A stretch of 64,000 nucleotides of DNA from Sulfurospirillum halorespirans DSM 13726 (GTDB lineage Bacteria > Campylobacterota > Campylobacteria > Campylobacterales > Sulfurospirillaceae), in NCBI RefSeq assembly GCF_001723605.1, contig NZ_CP017111.1, positions 248,001 through 312,000 of the forward strand. Direction: 5' to 3'. The notes under the pieces are model-generated. The model saw only the letters and a list, made by a program, of their open reading frames with translations. It was not told the origin of the DNA and made no database searches. The position numbers and the translations under genes are program-made. This document shows, one piece after another, positions 18,229-27,797 of the stretch. Position 1 is the first letter of the stretch. Every line of letters starts with the position of its first letter.

Positions 18229-18825
18229 TTATAGTTTTTCTGAGTTATGCGCTAGATAATCAGCAACACCTTCTGTGCTTGCTGTCATACCTTTATCGCC
18301 TTTTTGCCAACCTGCTGGGCACACTTCACCGTATTCATTTGTAAAGAGCATCGTATCGATCATTCTGAGCATCTCATCAATGTTTCTTCCAAGAGGTAAA
18401 TCGTTGATTACAGCATGTCTTACCGTGCCGTCTTTGTCGATCAAGAATGAACCACGAAGTGCAACACCCTCTTTGAAAAGAACGTCGTAATCACGAGAAA
18501 TTTGTTTGGTAATATCAGCAACCAATGGGAATCTTACTTGCCCAATTCCACCTTGATTGACAGGAGTGTTTTTCCATGCAAAGTGTGAAAATTGTGAGTC
18601 AATTGAGACACCAACAACATTAATGCCACGGTTTTTGAACTCTTCAAGTCTTTTATCAAAGGCAATGATTTCAGATGGACATACAAAAGTGAAATCGAGT
18701 GGATAGAAGAACAAAACAGTTCCTTTTGATCCAAAGTTTTCGTACAGATTGAAATTATCGACAATTTGATTGTCACCTAGAACGGCAGTTGCTGTAAAAT
18801 CAGGAGCTTTATTGGTTACTAACAT
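18229..18825 (-). CDS. ahpC: 2-Cys peroxiredoxin (AhpC)
   Basis: A 198-residue typical 2-Cys peroxiredoxin that reduces hydrogen peroxide and organic peroxides. The peroxidatic Cys is in FYPLDFTFVCPSE and the resolving Cys in GEVCPAGWQKG near the C-terminus. No AhpF is nearby, so thioredoxin is the likely reductant, as in other Campylobacterota. It converges on perR and is likely regulated by it; I could not define a convincing PerR box in the AT-rich upstream DNA (18826-18934). Confidence 0.95.
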   Translation of the reverse strand: MLVTNKAPDFTATAVLGDNQIVDNFNLYENFGSKGTVLFFYPLDFTFVCPSEIIAFDKRLEEFKNRGINVVGVSIDSQFSHFAWKNTPVNQGGIGQVRFPLVADITKQISRDYDVLFKEGVALRGSFLIDKDGTVRHAVINDLPLGRNIDEMLRMIDTMLFTNEYGEVCPAGWQKGDKGMTASTEGVADYLAHNSEKL

Positions 18826-18934
18826 AGGTATCCTTTAATTGAGAATTTTTATTGGTACAGAAATTATACAATTAAATATAAAAAACTCTTTTAATCAATA
18901 AGACTAATTTTATCCAATAAGTTTTAACCCAAAT

Positions 18935-20905
18935 TTAGGTTCTAAATTCTTCAAGCTTATGGTTGAGGTTTTCCGTCATTTTGCTCAGGTGTTCTGCTGC
19001 TCCTGCTATCTCTTCAACGCTACGGCTATTCTCCGTTGAAATTTTATTGATTTCGCCTATCTTGGTGATAATAGCATCAATTTCAGTACCCGTTTGAAGA
19101 TAGTTATCAACGGTATTTTCAGTTGTTTTTGTCACAGCATCAATAATCGTAAAGCTCTCTTGCAGACGATTTTCAACCTCTTGAGCGCTGATGGCGAGCT
19201 CCTCAATTTTGTGAGAGTTGTGGCTCATCTGCTCACTGGAGTTAACGATGGATTGAACAATAACATTAATCGTTGCATTGATTTCAATAAGGCTTTTTTG
19301 AGTGCGTTCCGCTAGTTTTCGTACTTCATCGGCAACAACAGCAAAACCACGTCCATGCTCTCCTGCGCGCGCAGCTTCAATGGCGGCATTTAAGGCAAGG
19401 AGATTGGTCTGATCCGCAATGTCACTGATGACGGTTAAAACACTTCTGACTTGTTCCGCATCGGTGCTAAGTTGGCTTAATTTTTGAGCCAGCTCAATTT
19501 CGGTGACAGAACTTTTTTGTATCTCATCAGTGAGCGCAACAACGGCATTACTGGCTGAGTAGAGTGAACGGTTGGCTTTAATCATCTCTTCTTTACTGCT
19601 CTTAGCTTGCTCGATGGAGCCTAACATATTACCACGCACTTGATTGGCTTGTTTGGTGGTATCAAAGACAATGGTGGTTGATTGTTCAACCAATTTTTCA
19701 ACTTGCAATGAGGTGGTTGAGAGTTCATGAGAGATAGACGAATTCTCGCTAGAGAGCGATTTTGCATTGCAGATGAGCACACGCACTTTTTCAATAAAAT
19801 GGTTGATTTGCTCACTCGCTTGTGCGATTTCATCACTGCCTTTAATCTGCAGTTTTCGGGTAAGATCGCCATCCCCACTGGAGAGCTCTTTGGCTTTTTC
19901 GATCAGGTTATTAAGCGGTTTGGTAATAATCTGATTGATAATAATCCAAATAACAAGCACAATGGCTAAAGTAAGAATTAAAGAGGTAATAATAAGTATA
20001 TCTCGTAGTTTGTCGTTTGCTTCTTGAAAATCTTTTTCATTGGCTTTGGCGACTAAAACCCAATTCCACTTATTAAAGGCTTGAAAACTTAGGATCTTCT
20101 CTTCACCTTCTTCAATAATATGCAACATTCCATTTTTTTGCGCAAGCATTTTTTTATCAAGTTCTGAAATAATTTTCGCTCCATCGCTTTTGGGGTGAAT
20201 ATCATACGACTCACTTTTGGTATTCATCGCATAAAAATAGCCATGTTCTCCAATTTTCATCGTATTGATCTGTTCTTCAAGTGCTTTGAGCCCTTCAGTA
20301 AAATTGTAACCAATAAATAAAATGCCTAAAATTTTATCGTCTTCAATAATAGGAGCGTAAACGGTAATATAATCTTGACCAAAAAGCCGTGCACTACCAA
20401 CATATTTTTGTTTTTTCATAATGGGTTCATACGCAGGACTGTTTTTACCTAAATAAGTTCCCATGGCACGTGAGCCGTCCTCTTTTTTCAACGAGGTAGA
20501 GATACGAATAAAATCATCCCCATTCAATACAAAAATAGTTGCAATCGCTCCTGTAATCTCTTTAAAAGCTTCCACTTTTGCAAAATTGTTATTAAGTGTG
20601 TAGCCGCCTGCCGCGATCAGAGGCGTATCAACACCATTGACTTTAATCTTCTCGTTGGCATCGACATGAAAAGAGCCAAAGCCCGCTTCAAAAATACTAA
20701 AAAGTTTCACGGCCGTATCTTCAAGAGCACTGTTATAAACTTGAACAGTTTGTTGTAAATCTGCAATATTTGAATGAATTTTTTGCTCAGTTTCTTGCTT
20801 AATATAGCCACTCAGATAAAAATTGATGTAAAAAATAAATGAAAAAATAGAGATAGAAACAATGAATACTTGTAAAATTGTCACTTTTTTTGCTATTGAG
20901 TTCAT
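18935..20905 (-). CDS. Methyl-accepting chemotaxis protein with periplasmic Cache domain
   Basis: A 656-residue chemoreceptor. It has an N-terminal membrane helix (about 10-30), a large periplasmic Cache-type sensing domain (about 35-305, with [15 protein letters not shown] and [10 protein letters not shown] typical of the Cache_3-Cache_2 fusion), a second helix (about 308-330), HAMP (about 330-385, [17 protein letters not shown]), and the signalling domain with the conserved hairpin ([20 protein letters not shown], then [12 protein letters not shown]). No C-terminal tethering pentapeptide is seen. The ligand is unknown; this domain class often binds small carboxylates. Confidence 0.92.
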   Translation of the reverse strand: MNSIAKKVTILQVFIVSISIFSFIFYINFYLSGYIKQETEQKIHSNIADLQQTVQVYNSALEDTAVKLFSIFEAGFGSFHVDANEKIKVNGVDTPLIAAGGYTLNNNFAKVEAFKEITGAIATIFVLNGDDFIRISTSLKKEDGSRAMGTYLGKNSPAYEPIMKKQKYVGSARLFGQDYITVYAPIIEDDKILGILFIGYNFTEGLKALEEQINTMKIGEHGYFYAMNTKSESYDIHPKSDGAKIISELDKKMLAQKNGMLHIIEEGEEKILSFQAFNKWNWVLVAKANEKDFQEANDKLRDILIITSLILTLAIVLVIWIIINQIITKPLNNLIEKAKELSSGDGDLTRKLQIKGSDEIAQASEQINHFIEKVRVLICNAKSLSSENSSISHELSTTSLQVEKLVEQSTTIVFDTTKQANQVRGNMLGSIEQAKSSKEEMIKANRSLYSASNAVVALTDEIQKSSVTEIELAQKLSQLSTDAEQVRSVLTVISDIADQTNLLALNAAIEAARAGEHGRGFAVVADEVRKLAERTQKSLIEINATINVIVQSIVNSSEQMSHNSHKIEELAISAQEVENRLQESFTIIDAVTKTTENTVDNYLQTGTEIDAIITKIGEINKISTENSRSVEEIAGAAEHLSKMTENLNHKLEEFRT

Positions 20906-21113
20906 CTAATACGCCTCCGCTTAAACTAAAATCTAATTGAATGATAGTATTCAAATAATCCTTTTAAGATCGTTAAGGGGAAATAGAAAAAACGTCAATG
21001 AGTGTTTACCTTCTTTTGGTTTGAGGTGTTTGGATTACAAACAATTTTAATATCAATTTTAATTTAGTTTCGATATAGTTTTTTGCTAGTAAAAACTGAA
21101 CTAAGGAGAAATT

Positions 21114-21398
21114 ATGGCAGTAAAAATTACTGATATTTGTATCGCATGTGGTGCCTGTATCGATGAGTGCCCTGTTGAAGCAATTGTAGACGATAGTGAC
21201 AACCCAACAGGTGCAGATATTTATTATGTATATGCTGACAAATGTGTAGAGTGTGTCGGACATCATGATGCCCCTGCATGTGCAGAAGCGTGTCCAACAG
21301 AAGGCTGTATCGTATGGGATGCTCCTTATCCTGGTCAGCCAAGTCGTGATGAAATCGGCGCAGATTTGAGAAAAGGCACAACGCCTTGTGCTGAGTAA
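21114..21398 (+). CDS. fdxA: 2[4Fe-4S] ferredoxin
   Basis: A 94-residue ferredoxin with two cluster motifs, CIACGACIDECP and CVECVGHHDAPACAEACP; the second is the expanded type of the Alvin-like ferredoxins. It follows a strong ribosome site (AAGGAG). In Campylobacter the equivalent gene lies between ahpC and ndk and is tied to iron and redox stress. It is followed by a clear terminator, so it is probably a single-gene transcript. Confidence 0.92.
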   Translation: MAVKITDICIACGACIDECPVEAIVDDSDNPTGADIYYVYADKCVECVGHHDAPACAEACPTEGCIVWDAPYPGQPSRDEIGADLRKGTTPCAE

Positions 21399-21406
21399 AA
21401 ACAGTA

Positions 21407-21446
21407 AAAACTAAAGAGGATTTTTCCTCTTTAGTTTTACATGTAA
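21407..21446 (+). terminator. Terminator after fdxA with palindrome TTACATGTAA
   Basis: A perfect 13-bp stem (AAAACTAAAGAGG at 21407-21419 with its complement at 21426-21438) ends in TTTT that flows directly into TTACATGTAA (21437-21446). The rest of the gap to ndk is AT-rich and holds its promoter. Confidence 0.85.
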
Positions 21447-21551
21447 GATATTTTAGCGTCTCTTTATTGATATTAAAAAAAAATTCTGCTATACTCCCAC
21501 GTTCTAATTCCCTACAAAGTTATGAAATTCAATTATATATAGGAGAGAATT

Positions 21552-21965
21552 GTGGAGAGCACATTATCTATTATTAAACCAGATGCAGTAGCAAAAAACG
21601 TTATTGGTAAAATTGTTGACAGATTTGAATCAAATGGGTTAAAAATTGCAGCGATGAAAAAAGTACAACTCAGCCAAGCGGATGCAGAGGCTTTTTACGC
21701 TGTTCATGCAAGCAGACCATTTTTTGGCGAATTGGTTTCATTTATGATTAGTGGTCCTGTTGTGATTATGGTTTTAGAAGGCGAAAATGCCGTTCTTAAA
21801 AACCGTGATCTTATGGGTGCAACCAATCCTAAAGAGGCAGCTAAAGGTACGATTAGAGCTGATTTTGCCGATAGTATTGATGCAAATGCAGTTCATGGTA
21901 GTGATAGCTTAGAGAATGCAAAAATCGAAATTGATTTCTTTTTTGCACGAAGAGAAATTCTTTAA
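21552..21965 (+). CDS. ndk: Nucleoside diphosphate kinase
   Basis: A 137-residue enzyme that balances NTP pools by a phospho-His mechanism, starting at GTG after AGGAG. It has the N-terminal [28 protein letters not shown] and the active-site His in [12 protein letters not shown]. It begins the ndk-yceD-rpmF-plsX-fabH run conserved in Campylobacter. Confidence 0.96.
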   Translation: MESTLSIIKPDAVAKNVIGKIVDRFESNGLKIAAMKKVQLSQADAEAFYAVHASRPFFGELVSFMISGPVVIMVLEGENAVLKNRDLMGATNPKEAAKGTIRADFADSIDANAVHGSDSLENAKIEIDFFFARREIL

Positions 21966-21970
21966 TTTCA

Positions 21971-22339
21971 ATGCAGATCGAATTCAAAAAAATTCCCACA
22001 ACTGGGATTCATTTTGAAACATCTTTAGGTGAAATTAGATTTTTTGGAGAAGCGTTAAAGACAAGTAAGACAATGGTAAAATGCACAGGTACAATGGAAG
22101 GAACCCTTCTTCATGTGTGTGATCGATGCGCTGAAAGTTTTAAGCTGATGGTCAATGAAAGTGTTGAAGTCTTTGCTTGTGAGGGTCTTTATGAAGATAC
22201 TGAGGGTGAAGGGCTTTTAAATATAATAGAATTTTTTGACGGTTCGATTGATGTGGATTCAATGCTTCAAAGTGAGATCGAAGCCTTCAAAAGCGATTAC
22301 CACTACTGTGGACAATGTGAACAACTAAAAGGAGAATAA
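21971..22339 (+). CDS. YceD/DUF177-family protein
   Basis: A 122-residue protein of the family normally encoded just before rpmF, associated in E. coli and plants with 23S rRNA metabolism. The core with paired cysteines is visible ([19 protein letters not shown] and [10 protein letters not shown] at the end), and the family's conserved C-terminal segment is present. It lies 5 bp after ndk and 1 bp before rpmF. The molecular role is unresolved. Confidence 0.8.
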   Translation: MQIEFKKIPTTGIHFETSLGEIRFFGEALKTSKTMVKCTGTMEGTLLHVCDRCAESFKLMVNESVEVFACEGLYEDTEGEGLLNIIEFFDGSIDVDSMLQSEIEAFKSDYHYCGQCEQLKGE

Positions 22340-22340
22340 A

Positions 22341-22493
22341 ATGGCAGTACCTAAGAGACGCGTGAGTAAAACCAGAGGCGCGAAAAGAAGAACACACTAT
22401 AAAGTAACCCTTCCTATGCCTGTTAAAGACACTGATGGAACATGGAAAATGCCTCATAGAGTGAACAAAACGACAGGCGAATATAAAAACTAA
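22341..22493 (+). CDS. rpmF: 50S ribosomal protein L32
   Basis: A 50-residue ribosomal protein ([20 protein letters not shown] at the N-terminus, ending TTGEYKN). ATG follows GGAGAATAAA. The stop codon is directly followed by the plsX ATG. Linkage of L32 with plsX and fabH is conserved across bacteria. Confidence 0.95.
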   Translation: MAVPKRRVSKTRGAKRRTHYKVTLPMPVKDTDGTWKMPHRVNKTTGEYKN

Positions 22494-23486
22494 ATGCTAA
22501 CCATAGCAATTGACGCAATGGGCGGGGATTTCGGTCCTGCCCCCATTGTTGAAGGAACGCTTCACGCATTACGAGAACGTGAGTTTAAAGCACTTCTTGT
22601 TGGGGAAGTCGCTCTTTTAAGATCCCTTACCCCTCATGAATATTTAGACAGAATCTCATTTGTTGAAGCAACCGATATTCTTGATATGCACGAAGCCGCT
22701 ACCAATGCCCTTAAACGCAAAGAGACCTCTATCTATAAAGCCGTTGATTTGGTCAAAGATAAAGTAGCGGACGCCGTTGTTTCCATGGGACATAGCGGGG
22801 CAACGATGAGTTTGGCAACATTGCGTATTGGAAGGCTTAAAGGCGTTTTACGTCCTGCTATTGCAACCATTATGCCAACGGCTGTTCCTGGCAGATTGAG
22901 TTTAGTATTGGATGTGGGTGCTAATGTGGATTGTAAAGCAGAACATTTAGCACAATTTGCGGTCATGGGTGAAGCCTATGCCAAAGATATTTTAAAAATT
23001 GCTAAGCCTAAAGTTGGCTTACTCTCTAATGGTGAAGAGGAGAGTAAAGGTAATGAAATTACAAAAGAGACATTTTTAACACTCAAAAAATTTGAGAGTT
23101 TTGTCGGTAATGTCGAAGGTAATAATATTTTTGACGGCTCTGTTGATGTGATCGTTTGTGATGGCTTTGTTGGTAATATTTTGCTTAAAGCCAGTGAAGG
23201 TGTTGCCGATTCGATTACCAAGATTATCAAGCAAAATGTAAGGCGCTCTCCTTTAGCCATTGCTGGGGCGGTACTGATGCGCAAAGTATTTAAAGTGCTT
23301 AAAAAGCAAGTTGATTATGCCGAGTACGGTGGAGCACCACTGATTGGCATCAATGGCTGTGCGATTATTGGGCATGGAAAAAGTAACTCTAAAGCGGTCA
23401 AAAATGCTATTTTTCAAGCGATCAATTTTTCGAGTTCCAGTATCAACGCTGATATTGAGCAAAAAATAGCGCTACTAGAGCAATAA
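22494..23486 (+). CDS. plsX: Phosphate acyltransferase PlsX
   Basis: A 330-residue enzyme that converts acyl-ACP into acyl-phosphate for phospholipid synthesis; the acyl-phosphate is then used by PlsY, whose gene is also in this window. It has the typical N-terminus [13 protein letters not shown], then [21 protein letters not shown] and [13 protein letters not shown]. It begins immediately after the rpmF stop. Confidence 0.96.
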   Translation: MLTIAIDAMGGDFGPAPIVEGTLHALREREFKALLVGEVALLRSLTPHEYLDRISFVEATDILDMHEAATNALKRKETSIYKAVDLVKDKVADAVVSMGHSGATMSLATLRIGRLKGVLRPAIATIMPTAVPGRLSLVLDVGANVDCKAEHLAQFAVMGEAYAKDILKIAKPKVGLLSNGEEESKGNEITKETFLTLKKFESFVGNVEGNNIFDGSVDVIVCDGFVGNILLKASEGVADSITKIIKQNVRRSPLAIAGAVLMRKVFKVLKKQVDYAEYGGAPLIGINGCAIIGHGKSNSKAVKNAIFQAINFSSSSINADIEQKIALLEQ

Positions 23487-23495
23487 AGGATAAAC

Positions 23496-24488
23496 GTGTA
23501 CGCATCTTTAAAATCCATTGGAGGTTATGCTCCTTCTCGCATCCTCAGTAATACCGATCTTGAAAAAATGGTTGAAACGAGTGATGAGTGGATTGAGAAG
23601 CGTACAGGAATTAAAGAAAGACGTATTGCCGCGGACGATGAGGCGACAAGCGATTTGGGTGTTAAAGCAGCCCTTCTTGCCATTTCGCGTGCGGGGATAG
23701 CTAAAGAAGAGATTGATCTTATCATCTGTGCGACACTTTCACCTGATTATCTGTGTATGCCCTCCACCGCGTGTGTAATCGCTGGCAAGCTTGGCATTAA
23801 TGATGTCATGGCATTTGACATCAGCGCTGCTTGCAGTGGGTTTGTCTACATGCTTTCCATGGCAAAAGCTTTCATTGAATCAGGCATGAAAAAAAATATT
23901 TTGCTTATTGGTGCCGAAAAAATTAGTAGCATGATTGATTATACCGACCGAGGAACCTGTATTCTTTTTGGTGATGGTGCCGGTGCTGCGATTATTGGTG
24001 CGACTGAAAATAAAAACGAAGCTATTTTAGATATTCACGCATCCGCTGATGGACGTTATGGTGATCTTCTTATCACGCCAGGGTGTGGCTCAAAATATCC
24101 ATGTTCTCAAGAGACACTGGATAACAAACTCAATTACATCAAAATGCAAGGCAATGAAGTTTACAAAGTGGCGGTTAAAACCCTTACCAACGATGTGATT
24201 GATATTTTAGAAAAAAACAACATTGACGCTTCACAAATTGATCATTTCATTCCGCATCAAGCCAATTTTAGAATCATCGAAGCGGTGCGTGCAAAACTTA
24301 ATTTCCCTATCGAAAAAACCGTTCTAACCGTTGCAAAATATGGCAATACTTCTGCAGCGTCCATTCCGATGGCAATGAACGATGCTTATGAAGAAGGACG
24401 CATCAAAAAAGGCGATCTGATGCTCTTAGACACCTTTGGTGGTGGTTTCACATGGGCAAGCGCTCTTGTGCGTTTTGGCGGTCATTAA
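23496..24488 (+). CDS. fabH: 3-oxoacyl-ACP synthase III
   Basis: A 330-residue thiolase-fold enzyme that starts fatty-acid synthesis by condensing acetyl-CoA with malonyl-ACP. It starts at GTG. The active-site Cys is in [12 protein letters not shown], with the His in DHFIPHQAN and the Asn in YGNTSAAS completing the Cys-His-Asn triad. It is the last gene of the cluster, followed by a palindromic terminator. Confidence 0.96.
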   Translation: MYASLKSIGGYAPSRILSNTDLEKMVETSDEWIEKRTGIKERRIAADDEATSDLGVKAALLAISRAGIAKEEIDLIICATLSPDYLCMPSTACVIAGKLGINDVMAFDISAACSGFVYMLSMAKAFIESGMKKNILLIGAEKISSMIDYTDRGTCILFGDGAGAAIIGATENKNEAILDIHASADGRYGDLLITPGCGSKYPCSQETLDNKLNYIKMQGNEVYKVAVKTLTNDVIDILEKNNIDASQIDHFIPHQANFRIIEAVRAKLNFPIEKTVLTVAKYGNTSAASIPMAMNDAYEEGRIKKGDLMLLDTFGGGFTWASALVRFGGH

Positions 24489-24491
24489 TCC

Positions 24492-24534
24492 TTACATGTA
24501 AACCTAAAAAAGCTTACATGTAAAGCTTTTTTAG
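24492..24534. terminator. Terminator between fabH and tyrA built around palindrome TTACATGTAA
   Basis: Two copies of TTACATGTAA (24492-24501 and 24514-24523) lie in the 42-bp gap. The second is the centre of a long near-perfect inverted repeat (24504-24534, A6-GCTT...AAGC-T6) that forms the bidirectional terminator of the convergent genes and overlaps the tyrA stop codon. Confidence 0.85.
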
Positions 24535-25361
24535 AGAATTTTATGCAAGGTGGTGGCTTTACTCATCCATGCTTCAAGACCACTCCAGTCCTCTTCTTCA
24601 ATCATCTTTTTTGACTTTTCAAGCTCTTCTTTAAACACCTCAATCGAACTTAAAAGATTGGTTTTATTTTGCCTAAAAATATCCGACCACATTTGAGGCG
24701 AACTCTTAGCCACACGGCTCATATCCCTAAAACCGCCTGCTGCAAGGGCCAAAATACTCTTTGGATCTTCTTGTCCCATAACACTGTTTGCCAGTGCATA
24801 ACTAATCACATGGGGAAGATGTGAGATAAACGAAGCATGCGCGTCATGGGAGATCGGGTCCATAAAGACGATTTTCATTCCAATGTGGGAGAACATCTGA
24901 ATCGCTCGGTTTTTATGCAGGTCATTGCTGTTATCGGTATCGCATAAAACAACCACTTTGTCATGATAAAGATTTTGAATCGCCGCACTCGGGCCAAATT
25001 TTTCGGTACCGGTCATCGGGTGCGCGGCAATGAAATTGGAACGAATCGATTCAGGCACAGAAGCTACGATCTCCGCTTTGGTACTTCCTAAATCAATAAT
25101 CGTTGTTGTATCGCGCACATCTTTAAGCTCTTGGAGTGCTTTGATAATGCCTCCAACAGGAATAGCAAGGAAAATCACATCGCAGGCTTTAATCTCAGCA
25201 AAGGAGACAATGTCGTGTACAAGATTGAGTTTTAATGCCTCTTCGCAGTGGCTCAGATTGTGGTCGAAGCCAACAATTTTAGAGACCAATTTGGTGTTCT
25301 GGAGTGCTAAACCTAAAGAGCCTCCCATCAAACCAAGTCCAACAATACCAACAACCATCAA
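24531..25361 (-). CDS. tyrA: Prephenate dehydrogenase
   Basis: A 276-residue NAD-dependent enzyme of tyrosine synthesis. The nucleotide-binding motif GIVGLGLMGGSLGLAL is at the N-terminus, followed by the catalytic region AAHPMTGTEKFGPSAA and HVISYALAN. There is no ACT or chorismate mutase domain. Two adjacent ATG codons are possible starts. It converges on fabH and is divergent from bamA. Confidence 0.93.
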   Translation of the reverse strand: MMVVGIVGLGLMGGSLGLALQNTKLVSKIVGFDHNLSHCEEALKLNLVHDIVSFAEIKACDVIFLAIPVGGIIKALQELKDVRDTTTIIDLGSTKAEIVASVPESIRSNFIAAHPMTGTEKFGPSAAIQNLYHDKVVVLCDTDNSNDLHKNRAIQMFSHIGMKIVFMDPISHDAHASFISHLPHVISYALANSVMGQEDPKSILALAAGGFRDMSRVAKSSPQMWSDIFRQNKTNLLSSIEVFKEELEKSKKMIEEEDWSGLEAWMSKATTLHKIL

Positions 25362-25390
25362 AACTCCTTTTCTGCCGTATCTTCGAGCAC

Positions 25391-25400
25391 TTACATGTAA
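25391..25400. repeat. Palindrome TTACATGTAA in the tyrA-bamA intergenic region
   Basis: One exact copy in the divergent promoter region, 30 bp upstream of tyrA and 87 bp upstream of bamA. It is the only intergenic copy here that is not next to a gene 3' end or terminator, apart from those upstream of psrA and of the FIST gene. Confidence 0.8.
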
Positions 25401-25486
25401 CCTTTATGAGGTTTAATAGGCACTTAATTCTAGAGATGGTATTATATTCAAAATATCTAAAAAAATAAATTCTAGGGCTAATCAGT

Positions 25487-27736
25487 ATGAAAAAAATAAC
25501 TGCGTTGTCTCTTGTTGTCGCGACTACTTTGTGTGCGGCTCCGTTAAAAAGCCTTCAGTTTGATGGTTTGATCCACCTCTCTCCTGAAATGGCTTCAGAG
25601 ATGATCGATATGAGAGCCGGTGACTCTATCGATATGGAAAAAATCGATAAAGCCGTAAAAACGCTTTACAAACAGAACTATTTTGAAGATGTTTGGGTCG
25701 AAGAGGTGAGCGAAGGTGCTCTGTTGATCCATGTGAAAGAAAAACCCGTTATTGCTAAGGTCGATTTTTTAGGCATTAGTGAGAGCGACAAAGATGAGAT
25801 GAATAAACTTGCAGGCATCAAAAAAGGTGAAGTTTATGATGCTGAGCGAGCAGAACTCTCCAAACTCAAAATTATCAAGTTTTATGAAGACAAAGGGTAT
25901 TTTGATACCGTTGTTGAGATCAAGACGACTCCGCTGAGTGAAAAACTCTCGATGTCATTGGATTTTGTCATTAACCGCGGTGAAAACGTTGTGATTAAAA
26001 ACGTTACCTTATGCGGTACAAAAGAGCTGGATTATGATGATGTTGAGCCGAATATCGCCAATAAAGCTGCAGAGTGGCTTCCTTGGATGTGGGGCTTTAA
26101 CGATGGAAAGCTGAGAACCAGTGATTTAGAGCATGACTCTGCTCGTATTAAAGATACGTATATGCAAAAAGGTTACTTGGACTGTGAAGTGAGTCAACCT
26201 TTCTTAAAAACCTACCTCGATAGTTATACCGCTGATCTTGTTTACAGCATCAGTGAAGGCGAACAGTACAAAGTGGGTACGATCGCGATTGAAATTCCAG
26301 AAGGGTTTATCGATAGCGATGAAGTGATTAAAGCGATGTTCCTTCAAAATGGAAAAGTCTTTAACGTTGCAAAACTTCGTAAAGATATGGCATTGATTGA
26401 GACCAAGGTCGCGGATCAGGGGTATGCGTTTGTGAAAATCGTTCCGGATGTTAAAAATGACAAAGCAACACATATCGCAAACATTACATACCGTGTCATC
26501 CCTGGTGAAAAAGTCTATATCAACAATGTCAGAATCGCAGGCAATAGCCGAACGATTGATCGGGTTGTTAGACGAGAAATCTATTTAGCCAATAACGATC
26601 TTTACAGCAGAACCGATGTGACCGATACAAAAAGTGCGCTTAAGCGAACAGGTTATTTTGAAGATGTTGAGATTAAAGAAGAGCGTTTGAGTAAAAACTC
26701 TATGGACTTAGTCATCAATGTCAAAGAAGCTTCAACAGGTTCCATCGGTGGTGGTATTGGTTATGGCTCATCTGATGGACTTTTGTTAAGTGCGAGTGTG
26801 TCTGATGGCAATATCTTTGGTTCAGGTTTGCGAGCTGGTATTGATGTGGAAAGATCTGATAGTGAACTTAATGGAGCACTCTCTTTAAGCAATCCACGCC
26901 TTTTTGACTCTGTTTACAGTCTCAGTGGTAAGATTTATGCTGCCGACAATGACTACGACTATTATGATGAAGAGCGATACGGAATCAACATTGTTTTAGG
27001 GCGTAAAATTGCACGTAACTGGGGTGTTTCAATAGGGTATATTATTGAACAAAACAAACTCTCCGATGTGGATGACAGCGTTGATACCTCTTTGTATACC
27101 ACAGAGCGAACACTTAAAAGTTCAGTTGTTCCAGGTATCTCGTTTAACAATACCGATGACTACTACCTTCCACGCAGTGGTATCGCTGCAAGCAGCAGTT
27201 TAGAGATTGCAGGATTGGGTGGTGATGAAAAGTTTATGAGCAGTGTCAATAAATTTGCGACCTATTACGGTCTGCAAGATTTGATCGATTATGATTTGAT
27301 TTTACGTTACAAAGCACAGTTCAAATACCTTGCCATCAATGATTCAGATGAAAAATACTCTTATGGTGAGAAGTACTATATGGGTGGTGTTAGAACCATT
27401 CGTGGTTATGAGTCTAACTCTATTTCTCCAAGAGGTACGCCTGCGCCTCTCAAGGGCGAACCTCTTGGTGCGCTTGTTGGTGGTAACACAATGCTCATTA
27501 ATACCGTAGAAGCGAGCTTCCCATTGATCGAACGTCTTAAAATGCGTGCCGCAATCTTTTTTGACTATGGTATGATCGGTGAAGATAATTTAAATATTAA
27601 ACGTGGTGGTACGGGTATTGCGCTTGAATGGGTTTCTCCATTGGGACCGATTGGGCTTATCTTTGCACAGCCGGTTATGGATGAAGCAGGGGATGAAAAA
27701 GCATCCTTTGAATTTACAATCGGACAGAAATTTTAA
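25487..27736 (+). CDS. bamA: Outer membrane protein assembly factor BamA
   Basis: A 749-residue Omp85 protein that inserts beta-barrel proteins into the outer membrane. A signal peptide (MKKITALSLVVATTLCA) is followed by five POTRA domains (about residues 22-410) and the 16-strand barrel (about 415-749), ending in the outer-membrane signature EFTIGQKF. The VRGF-like barrel motif appears here as TIRGYESNSISPRG. It is followed by a terminator shared with the convergent ppx gene. Confidence 0.95.
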   Translation: MKKITALSLVVATTLCAAPLKSLQFDGLIHLSPEMASEMIDMRAGDSIDMEKIDKAVKTLYKQNYFEDVWVEEVSEGALLIHVKEKPVIAKVDFLGISESDKDEMNKLAGIKKGEVYDAERAELSKLKIIKFYEDKGYFDTVVEIKTTPLSEKLSMSLDFVINRGENVVIKNVTLCGTKELDYDDVEPNIANKAAEWLPWMWGFNDGKLRTSDLEHDSARIKDTYMQKGYLDCEVSQPFLKTYLDSYTADLVYSISEGEQYKVGTIAIEIPEGFIDSDEVIKAMFLQNGKVFNVAKLRKDMALIETKVADQGYAFVKIVPDVKNDKATHIANITYRVIPGEKVYINNVRIAGNSRTIDRVVRREIYLANNDLYSRTDVTDTKSALKRTGYFEDVEIKEERLSKNSMDLVINVKEASTGSIGGGIGYGSSDGLLLSASVSDGNIFGSGLRAGIDVERSDSELNGALSLSNPRLFDSVYSLSGKIYAADNDYDYYDEERYGINIVLGRKIARNWGVSIGYIIEQNKLSDVDDSVDTSLYTTERTLKSSVVPGISFNNTDDYYLPRSGIAASSSLEIAGLGGDEKFMSSVNKFATYYGLQDLIDYDLILRYKAQFKYLAINDSDEKYSYGEKYYMGGVRTIRGYESNSISPRGTPAPLKGEPLGALVGGNTMLINTVEASFPLIERLKMRAAIFFDYGMIGEDNLNIKRGGTGIALEWVSPLGPIGLIFAQPVMDEAGDEKASFEFTIGQKF

Positions 27737-27738
27737 TC

Positions 27739-27774
27739 TTACATGTAACCAAGGAAAGCGTCTCTTTCCTTGGT
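27739..27774. terminator. Terminator between bamA and ppx, with palindrome TTACATGTAA
   Basis: TTACATGTAA (27739-27748) starts three bases after the bamA stop and abuts a perfect 11-bp stem, ACCAAGGAAAG (27748-27758) with its complement at 27764-27774, in the gap between two convergent genes. Confidence 0.8.
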
Positions 27775-27797
27775 CTTCTTCGCTTCAACTTCCTAAA

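Noticed and set aside
18826-18934. PerR or Fur box upstream of ahpC
   Set aside because: The region is very AT-rich, and partial matches there are no better than expected by chance.
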